Below, piece after piece: positions 9,417 to 17,525 of a stretch of 62,890 nt of DNA. The position numbers were made by a program, and so were the translations under genes. The notes under the pieces were generated by a model that had not been told where the DNA came from, searched no databases, and saw nothing but the letters and a program-made list of their open reading frames with translations. How positions within the stretch are numbered: position 1 is the stretch's first letter; each line of letters begins with the position of its first letter. Location of the stretch: NCBI GenBank assembly GCA_947427035.1, contig CANEGK010000007.1, positions 1 through 62,890 on the forward strand. Direction: 5' to 3'. The stretch is from an uncultured Clostridium sp. (GTDB lineage: Bacteria > Bacillota > Clostridia > Oscillospirales > Butyricicoccaceae).

Positions 9417-9448
9417 AAAGCCGATGGGCCTGCCCGTCCATCGGCTTT
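9417..9448 (+). terminator. Terminator after the YkvI-type gene
   Basis: An 11-bp perfect stem (9417-9427 with 9438-9448, arms AAAGCCGATGG) closes a ten-base loop 33 bases after the stop codon. The distal arm ends in TTT. Confidence 0.6.
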
Positions 9449-9567
9449 GCTGCCCCGGCAACGCTGGACAAGCCCCGATCTGCGCAAAAATTCCCCTGTT
9501 CCCGCTCTGTGTCCTGTACATTTCCCCCGGGGGCGGGTACTCTGTCTGTGAAAGGATGCGGGAAGCG

Positions 9568-10086
9568 ATGAATCAAAAGAAAATCGGAGCCTTTTTAAAA
9601 GAGCTCCGCAAAGAGAAAGGCATGACGCAGGAAGAGCTGGCCGAGCTGCTCGGCGTGACCAACCGCAGCGTTTCGCGCTGGGAGACGGGCGTCAGCCTGC
9701 CGGATTTCGACCTGGTGCTCGAGCTCGCCGGCATTTTTGACGTCAGCGTCGACGAACTTCTGGACGGAGAAAGGAGAATGGAAATGTTGGACAAAAAAAC
9801 AGAGGAAACTTTACTGAAGGTAGCCGATTATGAAAACGGCCAGAACATACGCTTTACCAAAAGGCTGTTCCGGATCTTTCTGGCGGCCATCGCGGCCTTC
9901 GGCGTTTATCTTGTCATCGAGGCAAACGGGCTGGCGTCCACCGGCGTTTATGAGGATATTGCATCTTTTTCGCTGGGGCTTGTCCTGGCGGCGCTGCTGC
10001 TCGGCGCTCTGTTCACCAGCCGCTATGCAGCGCGCATCCGCGCTTTTAAGCTGCGCCTGCTGCACAGGCTGAAAGGCCGCCCTTAA
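9568..10086 (+). CDS. XRE-family regulator with C-terminal membrane helices
   Basis: The 172-residue protein begins with a helix-turn-helix of the XRE/Cro type (KELRKEKGMTQEELAELL, then SVSRWETGVSLPDF and VSVDELLDG). After a linker come two hydrophobic segments near residues 92-112 and 128-147, then a basic tail. It is therefore a predicted membrane-tethered DNA-binding protein, a common clostridial architecture. The ATG at 9568 is chosen because AAAGGA lies 11 bases upstream and the HTH family starts there; an ATG at 9556 would add four residues. Target genes are unknown. Confidence 0.8.
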   Translation: MNQKKIGAFLKELRKEKGMTQEELAELLGVTNRSVSRWETGVSLPDFDLVLELAGIFDVSVDELLDGERRMEMLDKKTEETLLKVADYENGQNIRFTKRLFRIFLAAIAAFGVYLVIEANGLASTGVYEDIASFSLGLVLAALLLGALFTSRYAARIRAFKLRLLHRLKGRP

Positions 10087-10094
10087 ACGGCAGA

Positions 10095-10119
10095 CGGCGG
10101 GGGCATCAAGCCCCCGCCG
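10095..10119. terminator. GC-rich hairpin between convergent genes
   Basis: A 10-bp perfect stem (10095-10104 with 10110-10119) encloses ATCAA between the XRE gene and the convergent cyuA-like gene. The T-runs on both sides are weak, so termination may be partial. Confidence 0.5.
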
Positions 10120-10138
10120 CTTCTGATCCGCCTGCGTT

Positions 10139-11407
10139 TTATTTGCGATCCTGCATGATTTCCAGAATGTGCCGCTCGGTTTCCACCATGCCGGGCGACG
10201 CAATATAGCCCATGTTCTGCATGGTTTTTTCCGGCGTCGAGCCCATGATGCTGTGGCAGCAATGCACCGATGTTCCGGCCATGGCCAGCAGGGCGGCGTC
10301 AAAGGCCATATTGACGCCCACCAGCGCCTTGAGGGCGCAGCCGGGGTTGCCGCCGTGGCAGATCATGCCGGTCAGCGACGCGGCCATATTGCACACGGCC
10401 GCAAAATACTGCTCGTCCCCGCCGCCGCGCAGCATGATAAGGCCGGCGGCCGTGCCCGTTCCGCCGGCCAGCGTACACCCGCACAAAGCGGACAGGCGGC
10501 CGGAGTATTCCTTGATGTAAATGGTGACCAGGCAGGAAAGGCAAACGGCGCGCAGCAGCTCTTCTTCGCTGCGATCCTCCGCCTTGCAGACGGCGTACAG
10601 GGGCATCATGGCCAAAATGCCGTGGCTGCCGCTGCCCGTGATGCTCATGGCCGCGCGCGGCACGCCGGCAACGCGGGCTTCAATGGCGCCGACGGCGACG
10701 ATGGCGGCGCTCTTTTTGCTGTCGCCGTTGTAGACTTTGCCGCCGTTTTCGGCGATCAGCGTCTCGGTCATGGGCGTTTTGCCCGCCTTGCGCCCCTCTT
10801 CAAACAGCTCGCTGTCCACCTTAAACGCCCGCTTTAAAAAGGCGATTTCTTCGAGCGGGACCGTCTTGGCATACTCGACGAGCTGCTTAAGCGTGTACTT
10901 TTTAATGTCTTCACAGGGGTCCTCTTCGGCGGCTACCGGATCGGCGGCGAACAGCACCTCTCCGTTTTTGCGCATCAGGGTGATGTTGGTGTGGTTGCCC
11001 TCGATCGTGACCTCTCCGACGCCGCCCGTCGTCTGCACCGTCGCCCGAATGAAAATGGTCGAGGTGATGCGGTCCAGATTGACGGCCACCTTTCCGCCCT
11101 CGACCAGCCGGCGGGCCTTTTCGTTGTCGGCCGCGGTGACGGGTTCAAGCGCTTCGAGAATGAGCGCGGGGTCGCCGCCGACGGCGCCCAACGCTGCGGC
11201 ATAGGCGTTGCCCAGCTCGGTCGAATTGGGAATGCCGCAGGTAAAGGCGTTTTTGTAAATCCCGGAGTTTAAGTCAAGCGTGACCGACATGATTTCCCCG
11301 TCGACCAGACTGCGCGCCTTTGCGCTGGCAAAGGCGATGGCGCCCGGCTCGGTGACGCCAAAGGCCACCTTCATGTCGTCAAAAATCATCTGCGCCAGGG
11401 TTTTCAT
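10139..11407 (-). CDS. cyuA: L-cysteine desulfidase-like protein (CyuA / UPF0597 family)
   Basis: The 422-residue protein matches the serine dehydratase-alpha-like UPF0597/CyuA family throughout. Hallmarks are the N-terminal AFGVTEPGAIAFA, the Gly-rich MSITGSGSHGILA and conserved cysteines in ALCGCT, MICHGGNPGC and VHCCHS that can ligate a [4Fe-4S] cluster. Characterised members cleave L-cysteine to pyruvate, ammonia and sulfide in the cytosol. The ATG follows AAGGAGGAATCCCG. It is monocistronic with its own promoter. A serine or other beta-elimination substrate is the alternative. Confidence 0.82.
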   Translation of the reverse strand: MKTLAQMIFDDMKVAFGVTEPGAIAFASAKARSLVDGEIMSVTLDLNSGIYKNAFTCGIPNSTELGNAYAAALGAVGGDPALILEALEPVTAADNEKARRLVEGGKVAVNLDRITSTIFIRATVQTTGGVGEVTIEGNHTNITLMRKNGEVLFAADPVAAEEDPCEDIKKYTLKQLVEYAKTVPLEEIAFLKRAFKVDSELFEEGRKAGKTPMTETLIAENGGKVYNGDSKKSAAIVAVGAIEARVAGVPRAAMSITGSGSHGILAMMPLYAVCKAEDRSEEELLRAVCLSCLVTIYIKEYSGRLSALCGCTLAGGTGTAAGLIMLRGGGDEQYFAAVCNMAASLTGMICHGGNPGCALKALVGVNMAFDAALLAMAGTSVHCCHSIMGSTPEKTMQNMGYIASPGMVETERHILEIMQDRK

Positions 11408-11447
11408 CGGGATTCCTCCTTGAAATGGTGTGGTGTGTGTATTTTTT

Positions 11448-11475
11448 ATTGTATCGAATCCTGCCGAAAAAGCAA
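11448..11475 (-). promoter_or_regulatory. Promoter of the cyuA-like gene
   Basis: TTGCTT (11475-11470) and TACAAT (11453-11448) are spaced by 16 bases on the minus strand, about 40 bases before the start codon. Confidence 0.45.
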
Positions 11476-11627
11476 GAGGAAAAGAAGCCGGCCGCGTTGA
11501 CCGGCCCCCGGTGCAGCATATTACGATAAAGCGTACGGACCTGCCCGGCGATAAGGATCGAAAGAAGCTACCCCGCGCCTTTTTTGTCGTTAAACAGCAA
11601 TCCCGCCTGTTCCGCAGCCGGTATCTG

Positions 11628-11636
11628 TGCTATAAT
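11628..11636 (+). promoter_or_regulatory. Extended -10 promoter of the transglutaminase-like gene
   Basis: TGCTATAAT is a perfect TATAAT with an upstream TGN extension, 51 bases before the ATG. No good -35 box is visible, which fits an extended -10 promoter. The rest of 11408-11627 shows no gene. Confidence 0.45.
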
Positions 11637-11686
11637 TTTCTCAGCGGCGCGGCTGCGCCGACTTCACTTTTCAGGGGGAATTGCAA

Positions 11687-12835
11687 ATGAACGCCAAGCT
11701 TTGGGGGAAGCGGCTGTGCAGTCTGTTTCTGTGCCTGCTGATGCTGACGCCCGCGGCGCTGGCCGCCGGCGTCAGGCAGGATCGCACGCCCATTTTCAGC
11801 GGCGACGTCTTTGTCGACTACATGGCCGAGGTCATTTTGAAGTCCATTCCGACCGGCGGAAAGACCGACGCGCAGAAAATCGCCGCCGTTTACGACTGGA
11901 TCATCAGAAACTGCAAGCGCGAGGGCGAATACGGCGACCCGTATTTTGACATCGACTACTTAAACGCGCACGGCGAGGAGTGGGCCGACCTGTACAACAG
12001 CCTGTATGCGCAGGGGAAAATCAGGATGCATTATGACATGTATGTCAACGCATTTGCCAGCGACATGGCTCTGTACCGCATGGGCAACTGCGCGCATTAT
12101 TCTGCGCTGCTCAACGTCCTGCTCGAGCACCTGGGCTATGAGACCTACCTGATTGCCGGCGAGTTCATCAACAGCGACGGCAGCCATGTCATGCACAAGT
12201 GGAACCTCGTGCTCGTCGACGACCAGTTTTACTGGCTCGACGTGCGCATGGATCACGCCTCTTACGCCCGCACGGGCAGCATTTCCCACACCTATTTCAT
12301 GAAGACCGACACGGCCCAGTGGGCCAAAAAGCACGAGTGGGATCAGGCCGGCTACGACCAGTCCATCGGCATTTCCGCGACGCAGGCCGAGTACCGGCGC
12401 ATCGCAAACGGCGCGGCCGCCGCTGCCGTCCCCAATCTGTCGCCCATCTATGTCGACGGCGCGCCCGCCATGCTGGGCGCCTTTACCATCGGCGGCAGCA
12501 ACTATTTCAAGCTGCGCGACGTCGCCCTTCTTCTTTCGCAGCAGAGCAGCCCCTACCGTTTTTCCGTCGACTACGACGCCCTGTCTTCGACGGTATCGCT
12601 GACGCGCGGCGCGGAGTATGCGCCGCAGGGCTCCGAGTTCCGGGACGCAGGGCTGCGTGTACGCGCCTGCACGCAGACAACGACCCCCATTCTGGTGGAC
12701 GGCGAGCAGTGCCGCCCCGCCGCCTACCAGATAGCGGGCAGCAATTACTTCAAGCTGCGGGATCTGGCCGACATCTTCGGTTTTGGCGTCGACTGGGACG
12801 AGCAGAGCCGCTCCATTCTCATCACCACCCGATAA
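11687..12835 (+). CDS. Secreted transglutaminase-like protein with two stalk domains
   Basis: The 382-residue protein has a signal peptide (cleavage expected after AALAA, near residue 27). A transglutaminase/papain-like core follows, with a plausible triad Cys135 (MGNCAHYS), His170 (VMHKWNLV) and Asp185 (FYWLDV). The C-terminal third contains two repeats of the copper-amine-oxidase N-terminal-like stalk domain, each with the pattern GSNYFKLRD. The product is probably an extracytoplasmic protein that acts on cell-wall or surface proteins (inference). The ATG is preceded by AGGGGGAA. An in-frame TTG at 11681 is less likely. Confidence 0.8.
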   Translation: MNAKLWGKRLCSLFLCLLMLTPAALAAGVRQDRTPIFSGDVFVDYMAEVILKSIPTGGKTDAQKIAAVYDWIIRNCKREGEYGDPYFDIDYLNAHGEEWADLYNSLYAQGKIRMHYDMYVNAFASDMALYRMGNCAHYSALLNVLLEHLGYETYLIAGEFINSDGSHVMHKWNLVLVDDQFYWLDVRMDHASYARTGSISHTYFMKTDTAQWAKKHEWDQAGYDQSIGISATQAEYRRIANGAAAAAVPNLSPIYVDGAPAMLGAFTIGGSNYFKLRDVALLLSQQSSPYRFSVDYDALSSTVSLTRGAEYAPQGSEFRDAGLRVRACTQTTTPILVDGEQCRPAAYQIAGSNYFKLRDLADIFGFGVDWDEQSRSILITTR

Positions 12836-12844
12836 ACCGCGGCA

Positions 12845-12880
12845 AAAACGGCAGGATTCTTGATCCTGCCGTTTTGTTTT
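12845..12880. terminator. Bidirectional terminator
   Basis: A 13-bp perfect stem (12845-12857 with 12863-12875, arms AAAACGGCAGGAT) is followed by GTTTT on the plus strand and bordered by AAAA on the other side. It lies between the convergent transglutaminase-like and MATE genes. Confidence 0.75.
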
Positions 12881-14255
12881 ATTCATTCTGCGGCTGCTGC
12901 GGAACAACGGCCTTGCGCTTCCACCGCCCGGTGAAATAGAATAGGCCGGCTATTAAAATGCCGGGAATCCAACCGATGGCATAGCAGAAATAGATGTTGT
13001 CGCGCCCGAACCAGTGGGCCAGCAGATAGGCGGCCGGCACGCGCGCCAGCCACAGCCCGGCCAGCGAGCTGATCATGGGTACGACCATCTCACCCGCGCC
13101 GCGCATGACGCTGTTAAAGGTGAACATGACGGCCAGCATCCAGTAAAAGGGCATGATGCGGTTGAGATAGGCCATGCCCGCGTCAATAACGCCGGGGCTG
13201 CTCGAAAACAACTGCATCATCTGCGGGCCCAGCGGCAGTAAAAAAGCGGTGGCAAGAAGGCTGGCGGCGCACGACACAATGATGGTGGCGCGGGTGCCCT
13301 CGCGCACGCGGTGCAGTTTGCCGGCGCCGATATTCTGTCCGACAAAGGTTGTCGCCGCCGACGCAAAGCTCTGAATGGGCATAAACGCAAAGGTATCCAG
13401 CTTGTTTGCGCCGTTAAAGCCGGCGGCAAAGTCGGTGCCGTAACTGTTGACCAGACGCTGAAGGGTCAGAACGCCGATGGAAAAGAGGGCCTGCTGCAGG
13501 CCGATGGGCGCGCCCAGCTTGAGGACGCGCGCGAACAGCCCCTTATCAAAAATCCATGAAAAGGGGTTGATGTGCAGGTCAGGGTGGTGCCTGTTGATAT
13601 AGAAAATCCCGAAAACCCATGAAAAGGCCTGCGCGATAACGGTGGCCAGCGCAACGCCCGCCACTCCCCAGTCGAATACGATGACGAACAGAAGGTCGAG
13701 CACAATGTTAATGACGCAGGAGATGGCCAGGAACAGAAGGGGCGTGCGGCTGTTGCCCAGCCCCTGCAATATGCCGCTGTTGCAGTTATAGCCCATGGTG
13801 CCCAGGATACCGGCCAGGATGATGATGACATAGGTGCGCGCCAGCGGCAGGGCGTCGGCCGGCACCTGCAAAAGCCGCAGCACCGGACCGGTGACCAGTA
13901 TGCCCAGCACAGTCAGCGGAACGGCCGCCACCATCAGCGCAGTATAGATGGTTCCCACCATGCGCTTGACGGTTTCCATATCGCCATAACCGTAATACTG
14001 CGAAACGATGACCGACGCGCCGATGCCCAGGCCCATCAAAAAGCTGGTCAGAAGAAAAATGACGGGGAAGCCCGTCCCGACGGCGGCGAGCGCCGCATCG
14101 CTGACATACTGTCCGACGACGACGCTGTCCACCATGTTGTAAAGCTGCTGCAAAACATTGCCCAGCAGCAATGGCAGAGCAAAAACCAGAATGTGGCGCA
14201 TAGGGCTGCCCACCGTCATGTCAATGGCAGCCGAGCTGCGGCGTTCCTTTTTCAT
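12879..14255 (-). CDS. MATE-family efflux transporter
   Basis: A 458-residue membrane protein with about twelve helices. It has the MATE N-terminal pattern (LPLLLGNVLQQLYNMVDSVVVGQY) and the internally duplicated second half. Members export cationic drugs or metabolites in exchange for Na+ or H+. The ATG is followed by a short charged leader (KKERRSS) and has GGAGG upstream. It lies 42 bases downstream of alr on the same strand and may be cotranscribed with it. The substrate cannot be inferred. Confidence 0.88.
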   Translation of the reverse strand: MKKERRSSAAIDMTVGSPMRHILVFALPLLLGNVLQQLYNMVDSVVVGQYVSDAALAAVGTGFPVIFLLTSFLMGLGIGASVIVSQYYGYGDMETVKRMVGTIYTALMVAAVPLTVLGILVTGPVLRLLQVPADALPLARTYVIIILAGILGTMGYNCNSGILQGLGNSRTPLLFLAISCVINIVLDLLFVIVFDWGVAGVALATVIAQAFSWVFGIFYINRHHPDLHINPFSWIFDKGLFARVLKLGAPIGLQQALFSIGVLTLQRLVNSYGTDFAAGFNGANKLDTFAFMPIQSFASAATTFVGQNIGAGKLHRVREGTRATIIVSCAASLLATAFLLPLGPQMMQLFSSSPGVIDAGMAYLNRIMPFYWMLAVMFTFNSVMRGAGEMVVPMISSLAGLWLARVPAAYLLAHWFGRDNIYFCYAIGWIPGILIAGLFYFTGRWKRKAVVPQQPQNE

Positions 14256-14297
14256 ACTTCCTCCTTTACAGGCGGCGGGCAGCGCCCGCCGCGTCGT

Positions 14298-15410
14298 TTA
14301 TGTAAGCTCCCTTATCTCGACGACCCTGCCGCCGCGCAGGTAGACGCGCGGCACGCGCCGGGCGATGCCGCTCTGCACGCCGTTGCGGTTCATATTGCAC
14401 AGCGACGCCGTCTGGGGGAAGGTCAGCGCCAGCTCGTGCCCGCCGAAAACAAAGACCTCGTCCCCCTCGGCCACCTTTTCGATATCGGTGACGTCGACCA
14501 TGCACATATCCATACACATCAGCCCGACAATGGGCGCGCGCTTTCCGCGGATGACAACATGCCCCACACCGTGGCTCAGATTGCGCGGCACGCCGTCGGA
14601 ATAGCCGAAGGGCAGCGTCGCGATGACCCGGTCGTGCTCCGCCGGATCGAGCAGATCGTAACCGACCCCTTCGCCGGCCGGCACGCGGCACAGGCTGGCC
14701 ACCTGCGAGCGCAGCGTCATGACCGGCCGCAGCCCGGGCAGCTCGTTAAAGCCGTAAAAGGCCCCGCCCGGCCGCACCATGTCAAGGTGCATCCGGGGGT
14801 AACGGTAATTGCCGATCCCGTCGCAGATGTGCCGGTAGCGCACATGCAGTCCGCGTTTTTCCATCTCTTCGGTAAAGGCGGTAAACAGGGCGAACTGCCT
14901 AAGGTCGCTCTCCTCGTCCTTGAGCGCCAGGTGGGAGTAAATGCCCTCGATCTCGATGCCCGGCAGTGCAAAAATACGCTCGACCTCTTCCATCGATTTT
15001 TCGTCGGGAGAAAAGCCCAGGCGGTGCATCCCGGTGTCCAACTTGATGTGTATTTTGGCGCCCCCGCCCAACGCCGAAAGGATTTCGGCCTGATGCAGCG
15101 AAAAAATCGTCTGCGCCGCGCCGCACGCCGCTACTTCCGGCAGCAGAGCGTCGGGCGTGTGGCCCAGAATCAAGACGTTGCCCGTCGGGTTGCGCCTGCG
15201 CAGCTCGACAGCCTCGTTCAGCGACGCGACGGCAAAGTGCCGTACGCCCATTCCCAGCATGTAATGCATCATGGCGGGCGCGCCGTGGCCGTATGCGTCG
15301 GCTTTGACGACGGCCATCAGCTCGGTCTGCGCCCATGCGCGTACCGTCTCGACGTTGTTCTGCAAGGCATCCAAATCAATTCTTGCCTGTGTAACCCGCA
15401 GCAACTTCAT
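14298..15410 (-). CDS. alr: Alanine racemase
   Basis: PLP-dependent racemase that supplies D-alanine for peptidoglycan. The 370-residue protein has the PLP lysine Lys36 in VVKADAYGHGA, the GYSDG motif that carries the catalytic tyrosine in the C-terminal domain, and MCMDMCMVDVTD near the end. Length is normal. The ATG follows AAGGAGGATTTACT. It is the first gene of a likely alr-MATE unit. Confidence 0.93.
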   Translation of the reverse strand: MKLLRVTQARIDLDALQNNVETVRAWAQTELMAVVKADAYGHGAPAMMHYMLGMGVRHFAVASLNEAVELRRRNPTGNVLILGHTPDALLPEVAACGAAQTIFSLHQAEILSALGGGAKIHIKLDTGMHRLGFSPDEKSMEEVERIFALPGIEIEGIYSHLALKDEESDLRQFALFTAFTEEMEKRGLHVRYRHICDGIGNYRYPRMHLDMVRPGGAFYGFNELPGLRPVMTLRSQVASLCRVPAGEGVGYDLLDPAEHDRVIATLPFGYSDGVPRNLSHGVGHVVIRGKRAPIVGLMCMDMCMVDVTDIEKVAEGDEVFVFGGHELALTFPQTASLCNMNRNGVQSGIARRVPRVYLRGGRVVEIRELT

Positions 15411-15502
15411 AGTAAATCCTCCTTAACGCTTACGCGCTTCTCTTATTGTACCCTACCTGACGCGCAAAGAAAAGGGGCGCGGGCAAAAATCTTTGCCGCC
15501 CC

Positions 15503-15531
15503 TTGCGATAAAGCGGCGTCTGTGGTATGCT
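15503..15531 (+). promoter_or_regulatory. Promoter of the pduL-like gene
   Basis: TTGCGA (15503-15508) and TATGCT (15526-15531) are separated by 17 bases, 36 bases upstream of the ATG. Confidence 0.45.
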
Positions 15532-15567
15532 ATTCTATAGTATTGAATTACTTTGGAGGCGATACCG

Positions 15568-16140
15568 ATGAATAAAGTTTTGATTGAAGTTTCCGCGCGG
15601 CATATCCACCTGACCCGCGAGCACGTCGATATCCTGTTCGGCAAGGGCCATGAGCTGACCGTTAAAAAGGAGCTTTCGCAGCCCGGCCAGTACGCCTGCA
15701 CCGAAAAGGTCCGCATCGAAGGCGCGAAGGGCGTTTTCCCCGGCGTCAGCGTGCTCGGCCCCGAGCGTTCGGCCACGCAGCTCGAGCTTTCGCTGACCGA
15801 CGCGCGCTCCATCGGCGTGACGGCGCCCGTGCGCGAGAGCGGCGACGTCAAGGGCAGCGGCGGCTGCAAGCTGGTCGGCCCCTGCGGCGAGGTTGAACTG
15901 GCCGAGGGCGTCATCGCCGCCAAGCGGCACATCCACGTCAGCACCGCCGACGCGCAGGCCTGGGGCCTGAAGGACAAGCAGGTCGTCTCCGTCAAGGTGG
16001 ACACCAACGGCCGTTCGCTTGTCTTCGGCGACGTTTTCGTCCGCATTTCCGACAAATTTATCACCAGTATGCACATTGATACCGACGAGGCCAACGCCGC
16101 CGGCATCTCCGGCGAGGTTTACGGCGAAATCATCGCCTGA
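15568..16140 (+). CDS. pduL: PduL-type phosphate acyltransferase
   Basis: Phosphotransacylase of the PduL family, which moves acyl groups between CoA and phosphate and so links acyl-CoA to ATP formation through acetate or propionate kinase. The 190-residue protein is two tandem beta-barrel repeats, each with a zinc-binding HIH motif (ARHIHLTREH near the start and AKRHIHVSTAD in the second half). There is no N-terminal encapsulation peptide and no microcompartment gene nearby, so a cytosolic acetate-pathway role is likely. The ATG at 15568 has GGAGG eight bases upstream; an upstream TTG is rejected. Confidence 0.88.
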   Translation: MNKVLIEVSARHIHLTREHVDILFGKGHELTVKKELSQPGQYACTEKVRIEGAKGVFPGVSVLGPERSATQLELSLTDARSIGVTAPVRESGDVKGSGGCKLVGPCGEVELAEGVIAAKRHIHVSTADAQAWGLKDKQVVSVKVDTNGRSLVFGDVFVRISDKFITSMHIDTDEANAAGISGEVYGEIIA

Positions 16141-16223
16141 TCGCCGCGCGTCAGTTTCTTTCTACATTTACTGCCGGGCCACGGATACTTTGTGTCCGTG
16201 GCCTTTGTTCCGGAGGAAAATCC

Positions 16224-17132
16224 ATGTCCAAACAGCTCAAGGCCGACCTGGTCCTGCTTTTTGTCACCCTTTCATGGGGCGTTTCCTTTCTGCTCATCAA
16301 CATCTGTCTTGACGAGCTCGGGCCCCTGACCCTCAACGCGCTGCGCTTTCTCCTCGCCTCGGTGGGCGCGGCCGTTGTCATGTTCCCCAAAATGCGGGGC
16401 GTCACGCGCGAAACGCGCCGCTATTCGCTGGGCTTGGGGGCCATTCTGGCCATTGTCTATGTATGCTCCACGGTGGGGCTCATCTACACCAGCATGTCCA
16501 ACGCCGCCTTTCTGTGCGCTTTGGCCGTGGTCTTAACGCCCATCGCCAATTTTCTGATCTACCGCGTGCGCCCCAGCCGCCGCCTGCTTCTGGTACTGGC
16601 GCTGGCGCTGGCCGGCGTGGCGCTCATGACGCTGAGCGAATCGCTCAAGCCCCGCCTGGGCGATATTTTGTGCATTCTGTGCGCCGTTTTCTACGCTTTT
16701 GACCTGCTGCTGGCCGAGCACGCCGTCAAACGCCCCCGTGTCGACGCTTTTCAGATGGGCGTTCTGCACCTGGGCGTGGCGGGGGTTTTTAATCTGATTT
16801 TCGCTTTTATCTGGGAAAAACCGGCCCTGCCGCAGAGCGGCAAGGTGTGGGCCGCGGTGCTTTTTCTCGCCATCTTCTGCACCGGTTTGGCTTTTATCGC
16901 CCAGACCATGGCGCAGCAGTTCACCACATCGACCCACGTCGGCGTCATTTTCGCCCTTGAGCCGGTCTTTTCCGGCATTGCCGCCTATTTCTTCGCAAAC
17001 GAGCGGCTGGGTGTGCGCGGTTACATCGGCGCGCTGCTTCTGCTGGCCGGCATGATCATCATGGAGCTGCCGGAGCGCCGCAAAAAAGGGGAGGAAAACA
17101 CGCATGAACATTCAGATTTACGGCAGGAGTAA
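16224..17132 (+). CDS. DMT-superfamily (EamA) transporter
   Basis: A 302-residue membrane protein with ten predicted helices in two EamA repeats. It begins ADLVLLFVTLSWGVSFLL and repeats the pattern in the second half (FTTSTHVGVIFALEPVFSGIAAY). Such proteins usually export amino acids or other metabolites. The ATG follows GGAGGAAAATCC. Its 3' end overlaps the next gene by 29 bases, which implies coupled expression. The substrate is not predictable. Confidence 0.87.
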   Translation: MSKQLKADLVLLFVTLSWGVSFLLINICLDELGPLTLNALRFLLASVGAAVVMFPKMRGVTRETRRYSLGLGAILAIVYVCSTVGLIYTSMSNAAFLCALAVVLTPIANFLIYRVRPSRRLLLVLALALAGVALMTLSESLKPRLGDILCILCAVFYAFDLLLAEHAVKRPRVDAFQMGVLHLGVAGVFNLIFAFIWEKPALPQSGKVWAAVLFLAIFCTGLAFIAQTMAQQFTTSTHVGVIFALEPVFSGIAAYFFANERLGVRGYIGALLLLAGMIIMELPERRKKGEENTHEHSDLRQE

Positions 17133-17439
17133 GTGCTTTGACACCAAAAAGGCCGAGCGCTGGTTCAAAGAGCGGGGGATCCGCTTTCAGAGCATCGACC
17201 TCGCGCGCTTCGGCATGAGCGGCGGCGAGCTGCAAAGCGTGCTGCGCGCCGTCGGCGGGGCCGACGCCCTCGTCGACCCCAAGGCCAAAGACGCCGCGCT
17301 CTTCCGTTTCCTGGCGCGTGAAGAAGACAAAGTACAGCGGCTGCTCGACGACCCGTCGCTCATCCGCACCCCCGTGGTGCGCAACGGCAGACAGGCGACC
17401 TGCGGCTTTTGCCCCGACGTGTGGAAAACCTGGGAATAG
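17104..17439 (+). CDS. ArsC/Spx-family thioredoxin-fold protein
   Basis: A 111-residue ArsC-like protein with the active-site region YGRSKCFDTKKAERWF (Cys11). The middle matches the ArsC family (LVDPKAKDAALFRF) and is followed by the cis-proline strand IRTPVVRNG. Members are glutaredoxin-type arsenate reductases or Spx-like regulators. Only one Cys is present at the N-terminal site, and an unusual CGFC pair occurs near the C-terminus (99-102). No arsenic-resistance genes are adjacent, so a general redox role is as likely as arsenate reduction. It overlaps the DMT gene. Confidence 0.78.
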   Translation: MNIQIYGRSKCFDTKKAERWFKERGIRFQSIDLARFGMSGGELQSVLRAVGGADALVDPKAKDAALFRFLAREEDKVQRLLDDPSLIRTPVVRNGRQATCGFCPDVWKTWE

Positions 17440-17525
17440 CTCCGCGATTCCGCCCCGCTTCAAAGCGGAGCAGCCGCCGCTTTTTGCCTGCGCGGAAAAT
17501 TTACAAATGATTTCGGGAGGGCGCC

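Noticed and set aside
15568..16140. Part of a propanediol or ethanolamine microcompartment locus
   Set aside because: The PduL-like protein lacks an encapsulation peptide and no shell or other pdu/eut genes are adjacent.
17104..17439. An arsenic resistance operon
   Set aside because: Only an ArsC-fold protein is present. No arsR, arsB or acr3 gene is nearby, and the site has a single N-terminal cysteine.
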